64,000 bases of DNA from Flavobacterium endophyticum (GTDB lineage Bacteria; Bacteroidota; Bacteroidia; Flavobacteriales; Flavobacteriaceae): positions 186,001-250,000 of the forward strand of contig NZ_RBLC01000002.1 in assembly GCF_003634455.1 (NCBI RefSeq), given 5' to 3'. The position numbers and the translations under genes are program-made. Below are positions 53,331-61,604 of the stretch, piece after piece. Under the pieces are notes generated by a model. That model ran no database searches. It was not told where the DNA came from and saw nothing but the letters and a program-made list of their open reading frames with translations. Positions within the stretch are counted from its first letter, which is position 1; each line of letters starts with the position of its first letter.

Positions 53331-53690
53331 ATGGAATTGGAATGTAAACCTCGTGTAGAACAACAGCACAAAAAAGAAATGATGGCTGTCCAGGATTCAA
53401 TGGATGTGCTGAGTGGCAAGTGGAAGATCTCCATCCTCTCCTCTATTTGCTACTACAACAAAAGGAGATTTTCGGATATACTCAATGATGTCGTAGGCAT
53501 TTCCAACAAAATGCTGAGCAAAGAGCTGAAAGAATTAGAAATAAACAAACTTATCAAGCGAACTGTTTTAGATACGCAGCCCATAACAGTGCAGTACGAA
53601 CTTACGGATCATGGCCTTACCCTAAAAACGATAATTAATTATCTGACAGAATGGGGAATAGAACACCGTAAGAAAATTATCGAACAATAG
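53331..53690 (+). CDS. HxlR-family regulator (module 1)
   Basis: 119 residues. MDVLSGKWKISILSSICYYNKRRFSDILNDVVGISNKMLSKELKELEINKLI is the DUF24 winged-helix core. It is strikingly similar to the protein at 61605, sharing CYYNKRRFSDILNDV and DTQPITVQY. The partner is the divergent SDR gene. HxlR proteins usually respond to aldehydes, quinones or redox stress, but no Cys apart from C5 and the core C is present here. Confidence 0.92.
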   Translation: MELECKPRVEQQHKKEMMAVQDSMDVLSGKWKISILSSICYYNKRRFSDILNDVVGISNKMLSKELKELEINKLIKRTVLDTQPITVQYELTDHGLTLKTIINYLTEWGIEHRKKIIEQ

Positions 53691-53719
53691 TTGCATGTAC
53701 TCTTTATAAAAGCCTGTTA

Positions 53720-55195
53720 TTGGAAGTGAAACAAGTAGAAAATAAACAAACCAACTGGACCATCTGCCAGGAATGCCAAGGACGCGGCAAAAAAAGCCGA
53801 AGGCTGAGCAAGAAAGTCCGGCTGCAATACCAAATAGCCTCCGATCTATTTGAAAAAAATAATGGCGAAGGAACAGCTCCTGTCCGCCCTAAAGCCCCTC
53901 TTTATTCTTGCCTGAATTGTTCCGGATCGGGATTGATTCCGGCTGGCTTTCCTCCTGTGGCAGATAAAGAAAACTACCCGCACATCGCTATTATTGGTGC
54001 CGGCATTGGAGGCGTGGCATTAGCAGTAGCCTGCCTGCACCGCGGAATTCCTTTTACGCTTTTCGAACGCGACAACAACTTTACGGCCCGTTCTCAAGGC
54101 TACGGGCTCACATTGCAGCAAGCCAGCAAAGCCATTGAAGGATTCGGCATTTTCTCATTAGAAGAAGGCGTAATCTCTACCAGGCATCTGGTTCATACTA
54201 CAGAAGGAAAAGTCATCGGCGAATGGGGAATCAGAAAATGGCTGTCCTCTGAAGCAAAGACATCACAAAAACGCACCAACATCCATATCGCAAGGCAATC
54301 CTTGCGTCTAGCGCTATTGGAGCAGCTCGGCGGACAGGATGCCGTACAATGGGGGCATCAATTAATCGATTTTAAGCAAGATGAAGACCAAGGCGTTACC
54401 CTAAACTTCCAAGTCAATGGGAAAATAAAAAGCTCCAAGGCAGGCCTTTTAGTTGGAGCCGATGGTATCCGCAGTTCGGTGCGGAGGCTACTGCTCGGCG
54501 AAGATATCGCCCCTTTGCGTTATCTGGACTGTATTGTGATATTGGGTATCTGTCCTTTAGAAGCTCTCGAAGACCCGACGAGTTCCTTGCTCGACTCCGC
54601 CACGGTATTTCAAACCGCCAATGGCAACGAGCGCATCTACATCATGCCGTATACTTCAGACTCCGTAATGTGGCAGCTAAGCTTCCCAATGTCCGAAGAA
54701 GAAGCCAAGGCATTAAGCGCACACGGACCTCAAGCCCTCAAGGAAGAAGCTTGTCGCAGGACGCAATGGCACGATCCCATCCCACAAATTGTAGCAGCAA
54801 CATTGGAAGCACAGATTTCTGGCTATCCCGTATACGACCGTGAATTATTAGAGTCAGAATTACTAGAGAAAAAAGGCGCCGTGACCCTGATTGGAGACGC
54901 AGCGCACCCGATGAGTCCGTTCAAAGGACAAGGAGCCAACCAAGCCCTGCTGGACGCGCTTACCTTAGCACGGGGAATCGCAAAAGGATGCAAGCCCTTA
55001 TCGCAATGGAGAAAAGCAGGAATAAGAAAAAGCGTATTGACAGAATTTGAATCCGAAATGCTAGAACGCAGCGCTGTCAAGGTAAAAGATTCGGCAGATG
55101 CCGCACAGTTCCTGCATTCCGAAATTGTGCTTCATGAAGGCGACGAGCCAAGAGGACGGTGCCTAAAGAAAAAAGACACCCAACAAAATAATTAA
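53720..55195 (+). CDS. FAD-dependent monooxygenase with N-terminal double CxxCxGxG motif
   Basis: 491 residues from TTG 53720 (a GTG at 53726 is possible; no ATG is available before the Cys motif). The N-terminus has CQECQGRG (C16/C19) and CLNCSGSG (C64/C67), two DnaJ-type zinc knuckles with 44 residues between. A FAD Rossmann domain follows (IAIIGAGIGGVALA, 89-102), then LVGADGIRSSVRRLLLG and GDAAHPMSPFKGQGANQALLDA, the typical PHBH/TetX-like class A flavin hydroxylase. It likely hydroxylates an aromatic or polycyclic compound. It lies 29 bases after the hxlR gene, probably cotranscribed. Confidence 0.85.
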   Translation: MEVKQVENKQTNWTICQECQGRGKKSRRLSKKVRLQYQIASDLFEKNNGEGTAPVRPKAPLYSCLNCSGSGLIPAGFPPVADKENYPHIAIIGAGIGGVALAVACLHRGIPFTLFERDNNFTARSQGYGLTLQQASKAIEGFGIFSLEEGVISTRHLVHTTEGKVIGEWGIRKWLSSEAKTSQKRTNIHIARQSLRLALLEQLGGQDAVQWGHQLIDFKQDEDQGVTLNFQVNGKIKSSKAGLLVGADGIRSSVRRLLLGEDIAPLRYLDCIVILGICPLEALEDPTSSLLDSATVFQTANGNERIYIMPYTSDSVMWQLSFPMSEEEAKALSAHGPQALKEEACRRTQWHDPIPQIVAATLEAQISGYPVYDRELLESELLEKKGAVTLIGDAAHPMSPFKGQGANQALLDALTLARGIAKGCKPLSQWRKAGIRKSVLTEFESEMLERSAVKVKDSADAAQFLHSEIVLHEGDEPRGRCLKKKDTQQNN

Positions 55196-55230
55196 AGTCT
55201 ATAGAATAAAAACTCTTTGCGGTCCTGCGC

Positions 55231-55998
55231 CTACGTAATCTTCGTTCGGATCTCGGCCATGTCTTTTTGCAGCTTCCTTACGACAGCTTCCAGCGGTTCG
55301 CCGCCCTCGTTCATCAGCTTGGCGTCATTGCGTCCGATATGCGCCACATATTCCCAGATCTCTATAATATCAGACAGCTTGACCTCATACGGATTATAAA
55401 TCACATTGTCCGGCTCTACCGTAAGCGAATCCTCATTCTTGCTGTTGAGCCTTTTGTACGTCATGCCTTCGCTGCGCGTGATCAGAATATAGGTCTTGTT
55501 TTTCTTTATCTCGCCAAGATTCTCCACATACTTCCCGATAATAAAACTCTTATCATCGTGCGGAGGCATCGAATCGCCGCCAACCGGAAATGCGCGGTGC
55601 TTGCCCGGCCCTAAAAAAGGCATCGTTATCTGCGGCAAAGCTTCAATAAATTCAGGATCGGCATAACCCGTCAGATACCCGGCGCGTGCTTTATACGGTA
55701 CTATTTCAATCAAGTCTTCACCATTAGCATCTACCATAATAGGCAGTATGATACGGTTATCATCCAGCTTGAGCAGGTCGTCTATACGGTACTTCCGTAC
55801 GTCAACCGACAGCATCAGGTCGATACTGACGCCAAAATACCGGGCAATTTTTTTTAGTATCTCATACGGCGGCTCCACCTTCCCGCTTTCATACGGTTCG
55901 TACCTTCCACGCTTGATATCAAGGCTTTCGGCCGTTTCCCTCTGGCTTTCTTTCCGGCTTTCTCGTAAGAATCTAAGATTATCTGAAAATAGCGACAT
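55231..55998 (-). CDS. XRE-HTH / S24 (LexA-like) repressor
   Basis: 255 residues. An HTH (about 8-63) lies at the N-terminus. The S24 peptidase part has the cleavage site KARA106-G107YL, Ser143 in GGDSMPP, and Lys182 in MTYKR, which gives the intact self-cleavage triad of LexA/CI-type repressors. A charged helix ends the protein. It is divergent from a nuclease-DUF1810-AlkB operon with a dyad-rich shared promoter region, so it should repress these genes and itself until RecA-stimulated cleavage; the last point is inference. Confidence 0.92.
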   Translation of the reverse strand: MSLFSDNLRFLRESRKESQRETAESLDIKRGRYEPYESGKVEPPYEILKKIARYFGVSIDLMLSVDVRKYRIDDLLKLDDNRIILPIMVDANGEDLIEIVPYKARAGYLTGYADPEFIEALPQITMPFLGPGKHRAFPVGGDSMPPHDDKSFIIGKYVENLGEIKKNKTYILITRSEGMTYKRLNSKNEDSLTVEPDNVIYNPYEVKLSDIIEIWEYVAHIGRNDAKLMNEGGEPLEAVVRKLQKDMAEIRTKIT

Positions 55999-56006
55999 TG
56001 TTAATG

Positions 56007-56040
56007 TTGTAAGTTACTACAGCAAAAATATATAATTTTG
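56007..56040 (+). promoter_or_regulatory. Promoter of the nuclease-AlkB operon
   Basis: TTG (56007-56009), 23-bp spacer, TAATTTTG (56033-56040). The -33 lies in operator 1 and the -7 end touches operator 2. Confidence 0.65.
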
Positions 56041-56053
56041 TAGAATATAACAA
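56023..56053 (-). promoter_or_regulatory. Promoter of the S24 repressor gene
   Basis: On the minus strand TTG (56053-56051), 20-bp spacer, TATTTTTG (56030-56023). The -33 lies in operator 2. Confidence 0.65.
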
Positions 56054-56155
56054 CAATATACGCGCCATTCGACAAAGTTTTTAAAATGCTGGAAGTTGCC
56101 ACAAAAAGAAAGCAATCCCAAAAACGAAAACACCATGATCAATGCTAGACGCTAT

Positions 56156-57568
56156 ATGAAAAACACGCAGTACGCCATAGTCGATATCGAAACCACTGGC
56201 GGCAACGCTGGCGGCAGCCGTATTACCGAAATCGCTATCATAATCCATGACGGTACGAGCGTCATTGACCGCTTTGAAACGCTCGTCAATCCGCAAAAAG
56301 AGATACCACTTCCCATCTTTGCCCTGACCGGAATTACAAACGAGATGGTCTCCGGCGCTCCTATTTTCGATGACATTGCCGAAAGAGTAGCCGAACTGCT
56401 TACCGACCGCATCTTTGTAGCCCACAACGTCAACTTCGATTATTCCTTCGTAAGGCACCAGCTAGAAGAAGCAGGAATCAAATGGACAGCCCGAAAGCTT
56501 TGCACCGTGCGTGCCGCAAGAAAGATCCGGCCCGGATTGGCTTCTTACAGTCTCGGAAACCTCTGCCAGTCGCTAGACATCCCTGTAGAAAACAGGCACC
56601 GTGCCGGCGGCGATGCAGATACTACCGCGATCTTGTTTTCCCGACTGCTGGAATGGGACAGCGAAGGCGATATAACAAAAATGGTAAAGAAAACCGCGCA
56701 AGACCAGCGCCTACCTCCCAATTTGCCTCCTGCAGACTTTGAGCAATTGCCCGAAAAGCCAGGCGTCTACTATTTTTACAACCAGGCAAAAAAAGTAATC
56801 TATATAGGAAAGGCGGTCAATTTAAAAAAACGCGTCGCTTCCCATTTTAGCGGCCATAAGATTACGCCGCAGCGCCAGCATTTCTTGCGGGATATCCATA
56901 GCATTTCCTTTGAGATTTGCGGTACCGAACTGATGGCCCTGCTTTTAGAGTGCAACGAAATCAAGACGCAATGGCCTGCCTACAACAGAGCCTTAAAACG
57001 ATTCGAGCCTAAATACGGACTGTATCAATACGAGGCCCGCAACGGCTTTACGTATCTGGCCATCGGAAAGCTGAGCCGATTCCAAGCCTGCATTGAATCG
57101 TTCAATACGCTCCATGACGGCATACAGTTGCTCCGCAGCCTTGCCGAGCAATTTGGCATCGATCCCCGATTCTGCAAATATGGCGTGGAAGCCGACGGCA
57201 TCAGAAAAGCAGACCTTACGAACCTGCCCGATGTCATGAGCCACAACAGCCAAATCGAAAAGGCCGTCGCCTTTTTCTTAGACAGCAGGCGAAGCTTTGG
57301 AATCATCGATAAAGGAAGGACTCCAGAAGAACATAGTTGTATATGGGTCGAAAACGGACATTTTTACGGCATGGGATATATGGCTTCGGATATTACGCTT
57401 GCCGAACCTTCTGAAATAAAAGATTATGTGACCCATTACCGGAGCAACCAATACAGCATGCATCTGATTTATGCCTATGCCGAAAAGTATCCGGGCAAAG
57501 TCTTTCCCAAACAAAAGTGGGCTGAAAAAGTTTTAGAAGAACACCACTTGGATGGCGTTCATGAATGA
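56156..57568 (+). CDS. Fused DnaQ-type 3'-5' exonuclease and GIY-YIG nuclease (Cho-like)
   Basis: 470 residues from ATG 56156 (MKNTQYAIVDIETTGG); ATG 56135 would add 7. The DEDD exonuclease domain has D10/E12 in VDIETTGG, FVAHNVNFDYSFVRHQL and HRAGGDADTTAILF. The GIY-YIG domain (about 200-285) has PGVYYFYNQAKKVIYIGKAVNLKKRVASHF and the Glu of LMALLLECNEIK. A C-terminal part follows. It combines strand degradation with UvrC-like incision, as in relatives implicated in excision repair. First gene of the operon controlled by the S24 repressor. Confidence 0.9.
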   Translation: MKNTQYAIVDIETTGGNAGGSRITEIAIIIHDGTSVIDRFETLVNPQKEIPLPIFALTGITNEMVSGAPIFDDIAERVAELLTDRIFVAHNVNFDYSFVRHQLEEAGIKWTARKLCTVRAARKIRPGLASYSLGNLCQSLDIPVENRHRAGGDADTTAILFSRLLEWDSEGDITKMVKKTAQDQRLPPNLPPADFEQLPEKPGVYYFYNQAKKVIYIGKAVNLKKRVASHFSGHKITPQRQHFLRDIHSISFEICGTELMALLLECNEIKTQWPAYNRALKRFEPKYGLYQYEARNGFTYLAIGKLSRFQACIESFNTLHDGIQLLRSLAEQFGIDPRFCKYGVEADGIRKADLTNLPDVMSHNSQIEKAVAFFLDSRRSFGIIDKGRTPEEHSCIWVENGHFYGMGYMASDITLAEPSEIKDYVTHYRSNQYSMHLIYAYAEKYPGKVFPKQKWAEKVLEEHHLDGVHE

Positions 57569-57586
57569 TCAAATCGTACATAACAA

Positions 57587-58033
57587 ATGGACAATTATAA
57601 CCTAACGCGTTTCCTCGACGCGCAAAATCAAGTATACCTGAAAGCGCTTTCAGAAATCAAGAACGGACAGAAAGAATCGCATTGGATGTGGTTCATCTTT
57701 CCACAGCTAAAAAGCCTCGGCCGCAGCGAAACATCAAAATTCTACGGCATTAATGATATCGATGAAGCCGCAGCGTATCTGGCCCACCCGATTCTAGGTC
57801 TGCATATGGTGCAGATAGCCACGGCCTTTTTGGAAATCGACGGAAAGACGGCACAGGAGATTCTCGGCAGTCCAGACGACCTAAAGCTGCGTTCCAGCAT
57901 GACCCTTTTTGCGAATGTGCCGGATGCGCCTCCGGTATTTGAAAAGGTCATCGAAAAGTATTTCAACGGATTTCAGGACGAACTGACGCTACAGGTATTC
58001 CTCAAAAACAAATTTCATGATGACCTTATTTGA
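57587..58033 (+). CDS. DUF1810 family protein
   Basis: 148 residues. YNLTRFLDAQNQVYLKALSEIKNGQKESHWMWFIFPQLKSLGRSETSKFYGI and YLAHPILGLHMVQIATAFLEIDGKTAQEILGSPDDLKLRSSMTLFA are the strongly conserved DUF1810 segments. The biochemical role is unknown to me. Operon context with a nuclease and AlkB suggests repair or nucleotide metabolism. It overlaps alkB by 17 bases. Confidence 0.92.
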   Translation: MDNYNLTRFLDAQNQVYLKALSEIKNGQKESHWMWFIFPQLKSLGRSETSKFYGINDIDEAAAYLAHPILGLHMVQIATAFLEIDGKTAQEILGSPDDLKLRSSMTLFANVPDAPPVFEKVIEKYFNGFQDELTLQVFLKNKFHDDLI

Positions 58034-58646
58034 AGATACTGAACTCTTTATGTCCGGAAACCGCGGAACCAAAACGTTTGACCTGCCCGATGCCGATGTC
58101 ATGCTGATCGATACTTTTTTCACCAAGGAAGAGTCCGATTACTACTATACCACACTGCTGGAACAGACGCGTTGGCATACTTACGAAATGCCGATGTATG
58201 AAAAAGTCGTAGCCGCTCCCCGAATGGTCTCTTGGTTTGAAGATAGCGTCCAAAAAAAGGACAAAGCGCCGACAATTTCCTTGACTCCAGACTTATGCGC
58301 GATCCGCCAGCGGGTAGAAACTGAAACCCAGATTAAATTCAATGCGGTCTTATTAAACTTGTATCGCGATGGCAATGACGGCGTATCTTGGCACAGCGAC
58401 AAAACGGCTACGGTCAACAAGAACATGATTATTGCTTCCGTCACCTTTGGCGAGACACGTATGTTCCGCTTGCGCCATAAATTCAGGAAAGAGCTGCAGC
58501 AGGTCGAAATTCCGCTGTATCACGGCTCCTTTCTGCTGATGGCAGGAACCACAAATAGCTTTTGGGAACACCAAGTACCGAAGACGGCCAGAAAAGTACT
58601 GCCGAGAATCAACCTAACCTTCCGGCAGGTGCATCGAGAAGAATAG
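58017..58646 (+). CDS. alkB: AlkB-type 2-oxoglutarate/Fe(II) dioxygenase
   Basis: 209 residues. Iron ligands H126 and D128 (SWHSDK) and H185 (WEHQVP), and the 2-oxoglutarate-binding R197 (PRINLTFR, with R203) are intact. FGETRMFRLRHK precedes them. It resembles the bacterial AlkB/ALKBH2-3-like branch rather than E. coli AlkB. It removes alkyl lesions such as 1-methyladenine. Its ATG lies inside the end of the DUF1810 gene, so translation is coupled. Confidence 0.93.
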   Translation: MMTLFEDTELFMSGNRGTKTFDLPDADVMLIDTFFTKEESDYYYTTLLEQTRWHTYEMPMYEKVVAAPRMVSWFEDSVQKKDKAPTISLTPDLCAIRQRVETETQIKFNAVLLNLYRDGNDGVSWHSDKTATVNKNMIIASVTFGETRMFRLRHKFRKELQQVEIPLYHGSFLLMAGTTNSFWEHQVPKTARKVLPRINLTFRQVHREE

Positions 58647-58746
58647 CCAGAATCTTATACTGGACTTAACATAAGCTTCTAGCAATAAAACGTAACTTTA
58701 GGAGAACAAATCAAATAGATAGCAACCTTTAAAGCATAGCACACCC

Positions 58747-59094
58747 ATGAACTTAAGCAACAAAGCCATACTCGAAAAAGCAAATGAAGCAGTCTCCAAA
58801 GGCGATAATGAAGGATTTTTATCATTCTGCACAGAAGATACCGAATGGACATTTGTAGGCGATCGTGTCCTGAGCGGTAAAGAAGCCGTCCGTCAGTATA
58901 TGGCTGTCGAGTATCTGGAACCGCCGCAGTTTATGGTCGAAAGCCTCATTGCCGAAGGCGATTTCGTTATTGCCATCGGAAAAATCAACAGCAAAGATGA
59001 AAACGGGAAAATAGCCGCGTACGATTACTGCGATGTATGGAGATTTGAAAACGGCAAGATGGCAGCATTAAAAGCTTTTGTGATAAAGGCATAA
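58747..59094 (+). CDS. SnoaL-like (NTF2-fold) protein
   Basis: 115 residues: AILEKANEAVSKGDNEGFLSFCTEDTEWTFVGDRVLSGKEAVRQYMA, then FMVESLIAEGDFVIAIGKINSKDENGKIAAYDYCDVWRFENGKMAALKAFVI. The pattern is the ketosteroid-isomerase-like SnoaL fold. Substrate unknown. It is separated from alkB by 100 bases without a strong terminator. Confidence 0.88.
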   Translation: MNLSNKAILEKANEAVSKGDNEGFLSFCTEDTEWTFVGDRVLSGKEAVRQYMAVEYLEPPQFMVESLIAEGDFVIAIGKINSKDENGKIAAYDYCDVWRFENGKMAALKAFVIKA

Positions 59095-59121
59095 TCTTTA
59101 CACAAGATTCTTTTTAATCTA

Positions 59122-60459
59122 TCAATTCTTTATCAACTTAGCTTGGCTTTGCTGAGTTCCGGAAAAGACTTTCACAATATACAAACCACTTCCCAACTGG
59201 CTGCTATCTATAGTAATCGCTGTCGCGTTGAAAGTTTGGTTGTATAGTTCTTTACCTAAAGCATCGATGATGACCAAACGATCAATAGGCGAATCCGATA
59301 CCACATGCAATGTGTTTTGCACCGGATTAGGATAAAGCTGTAGTGCTACTTTAGAATCTTGCTGTGGAATATCTAATACATTAGGACAAGGCACCAATAC
59401 GGGTACAGTCGAACTGCTTGCCGTGCTGTTTACTCCTATTCCTAATCCGCCATGAAAGTTAGAACCCCAAGTCCATAGCTCACCGTTAGAATTTAAGGCG
59501 GCAGCACATTGGCTTCCTACACTAACCGATACCCAGTTATTTGCTGTCCCCAATTGCGTTAAAGCCACAGAAGTCTGGCTGGTCGTTCCTAATACCGTTC
59601 CTTCAAACCATAAGGTACCGTTAGGCTTGATAATGCCCAGCGTATTGTTTCCAACATCAGCGACATTCACATAGAACGGATTGTGATCCAGCGGGTCGCC
59701 GCTATTGGCCAGAATACCATTCGTCTTGACATCATAACTGGAGGAATTTCCTGTGGATGTATATTGGATGTTTGTGCCAAGCACTTTCTGTGCAGGATAT
59801 TGCACGTCGCCAGCTATGGTCGCTCCCGCAGGCGCGTTCAGCATATTGTTCCTATTCCAGCCCCAGCCCCAAACGGTATGGTTTGTTTTAACAGCAACCG
59901 TCACGCGGTCGTGAGCAGACGCCTGTACCCAATCGCTATCCGGACTTATTTGTTCCGGAACCAGCACGTTTGGTCCGCTAGGAAAACCTATTAAGACAAA
60001 GTGCTCCGAACAGCCCCATCCCCAAAGCGTGCCGTTTTCTTTAATAGCAATAGAATGGTTTAGTCCTGCCGCAGCCGTTTTCCAGTCGGTATCCGTTCCT
60101 ATCTGCATAGGATAGTTTCTGCTTGTCGTTGTCCCGTCGCCTAGCTGTCCTCTGTTGTTGCTTCCCCATGCCCATAAGGTACCGTCTGTTTTTATGGCCA
60201 GATTAAAAGCATAGATGCCGTCCATTCCGGCAAAAACTTCTTTCCAGTCGTTTGCGGTTCCGATTTGTACGGGCGAATTTTTAAGCACATTCGTTCCATC
60301 CCCCAGCTCTCCATTCGAATTTTTGCCCCAGGCCCAAAGCGTCCCATCAGCTGCAATCGCCGTAATATTGGCATAACCGACAGCGGCAGATTTCCAGCAT
60401 TGCCCAAAGCTTGACGTTACAACTAGCATAAAAGCAAGTACGAGTAGTGTTTTTTTCAT
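59122..60459 (-). CDS. Secreted RCC1-repeat protein with T9SS C-terminal sorting domain
   Basis: 445 residues from ATG 60459 (MKKTLLVLAFMLVVTSSFGQ signal peptide); the frame extends 14 codons more. The body contains about seven RCC1-type repeats of the form GTLWAWGxNxxGQLGDGT, a beta-propeller. After residue 370 comes the type A sorting domain, LYPNPVQNTLHVVSDSPIDRLVIIDALGKELY and GLYIVKVFSGTQQSQAKLIKN. It is exported through the type IX system to the surface or medium. Confidence 0.9.
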   Translation of the reverse strand: MKKTLLVLAFMLVVTSSFGQCWKSAAVGYANITAIAADGTLWAWGKNSNGELGDGTNVLKNSPVQIGTANDWKEVFAGMDGIYAFNLAIKTDGTLWAWGSNNRGQLGDGTTTSRNYPMQIGTDTDWKTAAAGLNHSIAIKENGTLWGWGCSEHFVLIGFPSGPNVLVPEQISPDSDWVQASAHDRVTVAVKTNHTVWGWGWNRNNMLNAPAGATIAGDVQYPAQKVLGTNIQYTSTGNSSSYDVKTNGILANSGDPLDHNPFYVNVADVGNNTLGIIKPNGTLWFEGTVLGTTSQTSVALTQLGTANNWVSVSVGSQCAAALNSNGELWTWGSNFHGGLGIGVNSTASSSTVPVLVPCPNVLDIPQQDSKVALQLYPNPVQNTLHVVSDSPIDRLVIIDALGKELYNQTFNATAITIDSSQLGSGLYIVKVFSGTQQSQAKLIKN

Positions 60460-60501
60460 TAGAATGTACTGATATTTAGGGGATTGTTCTTCCGTTTTCA
60501 A

Positions 60502-60657
60502 TCGCGAAGATAGAATAAAAACGGTAGGTCTTATATTAAGCTTTTGTAAATCCAGTAATTACTCCAATAAAAACTTCTTTCCTGCCTGTTTTGCGCTTTT
60601 TTGGATCAACCTCTACTCTTTTCTGACTGGAATTTATCCTGTTCCGAACACTAAAAA
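60502..60657. other. Intergenic region
   Basis: No gene or strong promoter seen in this AT-rich gap between the RCC1 gene and the terminator at 60658. Confidence 0.35.
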
Positions 60658-60695
60658 TTAAAAAACCGCCTAAAATCACTTAGGCGGTTTTTAGT
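60658..60695 (-). terminator. Intrinsic terminator
   Basis: AAAAACCGCCTAA - AATCAC - TTAGGCGGTTTTT stem. The T runs on both strands make it able to work in both directions; it lies downstream of the SDR gene. Confidence 0.85.
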
Positions 60696-60724
60696 TTCCA
60701 GCGTTTTACTACGGCCGGAAACGG

Positions 60725-60754
60725 CAACAGGCAGCCTCTTGCAGCTGCCTGTTG
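60725..60754 (+). other. Strong hairpin at the end of SDR module 2
   Basis: CAACAGGCAGC - 8-base loop - GCTGCCTGTTG followed by TTTTT on the plus strand, ending just before the stop codon of the SDR gene. It would stop plus-strand transcription entering the gene, since no plus-strand gene ends nearby; a role on the minus transcript 3' end is also possible. Confidence 0.5.
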
Positions 60755-60757
60755 TTT

Positions 60758-61501
60758 TTATTTCAGTGCATAGTTGATAAAACCTCCATCAACCAACAAC
60801 TCCGCTCCTGTAATAAAGCTTGCCCCATCCGAAGCCAAAAACAGCACGGTATTGGCCACCTCATCAGGATGTCCTAATCGCTGCAATGCTGTAGCCGATG
60901 CCAGATGTCCTTTTGTCTCTTCAGGCACGGCCTTGTCTAGTCCAGGCGTTGCGATTGGTCCGGGGCTTACCATATTCACGCGTATTTTTCGTTCTGCCAA
61001 TTCGTTTGCGGCAATTTGCGCAATTTTGTTGATCGCTCCTTTCGTAGCCGAATACGCGCTGGTTCCTAATCCTGCCGCCGTTGCTACGGTTGACGAAGTA
61101 AACAGTACAGAAGCTCCTTCTGCCAAATGCGGAAGCAGTTTTTGCAGCGTAAAGAAATGTCCTTTCACGTTGGTATTGAATTGGGCATCAAAATCAGCTT
61201 CGGTAACTTGCTCGATGGGTGCAAATACGGCAATGCCTGCGTTTAAGAAAAGAACATCTAGCTTGTTTCCGGTTGCGGCAATCACTTTCTCTAAGGCGGC
61301 AATGCCTTCCAAATTAGAAGTGTCAGAAACTACGGTCTTCAAGTTCGGACTGTTGATTTCTTCGGCAGATTTTTGCAGGTTCTCTGCATTCCTGCTTGTA
61401 ATCCAAACGTTGGCTCCTGCTTTGATAAATGCTTTTGCTGTTGCTAATCCTATGCCTGTGCTGCCGCCTGTAATGACGACGTTTTTATTTGTAAAATCCA
61501 T
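60758..61501 (-). CDS. SDR-family oxidoreductase (HxlR-paired, module 2)
   Basis: 247 residues. ITGGSTGIGLATAKAFIKAGANVWITSR, FLNAGIAVFAPIEQVTEADF, TSSTVATAAGLGTSAYSATKGAI and FLASDGASFITGAELLVDGGFINY are the classical SDR marks. It is more distant from the module 1 SDR than the two HxlR proteins are from each other, but the same APIEQV/EPIEQV feature occurs in both. A -7 box TACCTTTG lies at 61534-61527. Confidence 0.9.
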   Translation of the reverse strand: MDFTNKNVVITGGSTGIGLATAKAFIKAGANVWITSRNAENLQKSAEEINSPNLKTVVSDTSNLEGIAALEKVIAATGNKLDVLFLNAGIAVFAPIEQVTEADFDAQFNTNVKGHFFTLQKLLPHLAEGASVLFTSSTVATAAGLGTSAYSATKGAINKIAQIAANELAERKIRVNMVSPGPIATPGLDKAVPEETKGHLASATALQRLGHPDEVANTVLFLASDGASFITGAELLVDGGFINYALK

Positions 61502-61554
61502 TGTAAAAAATTTAAATATTAGGACACAAAGGTAGCGCAGCTAAATGTATTTCC

Positions 61555-61602
61555 GTAACTTTGTAACGAAAAGTAACAGTAACATTAAAGTAACCAAGTA
61601 AC
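61555..61602. promoter_or_regulatory. HxlR operator region, module 2
   Basis: GTAACTTTGTAAC (61555-61567), AAAAGTAACAGTAAC in the middle and GTAACCAAGTAAC (61590-61602). It aligns almost base for base with module 1 (53278-53325). The left part contains TAACTTTG (61556-61563), the -7 element for hxlR. Confidence 0.65.
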
Positions 61603-61604
61603 TT

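Larger units (their letters stand above)
56006..56054. promoter_or_regulatory. Two inverted 16-bp operators over divergent promoters
   Basis: Site 1 (56006-56021) GTTGTAAGTTACTACA and site 2 (56039-56054, read on the minus strand) GTTGTTATATTCTACA share GTTGT-N6-CTACA in opposite orientation. The internal dyad TGTW-N6-TACA is a likely S24 repressor half-site pair. Each site overlaps the -33 TTG of one promoter. Confidence 0.75.

Noticed and set aside
56096..56155. TTG start for the exonuclease gene
   Set aside because: Two ATG codons further on (56135, 56156) agree with the family start; the extension is not conserved-looking.
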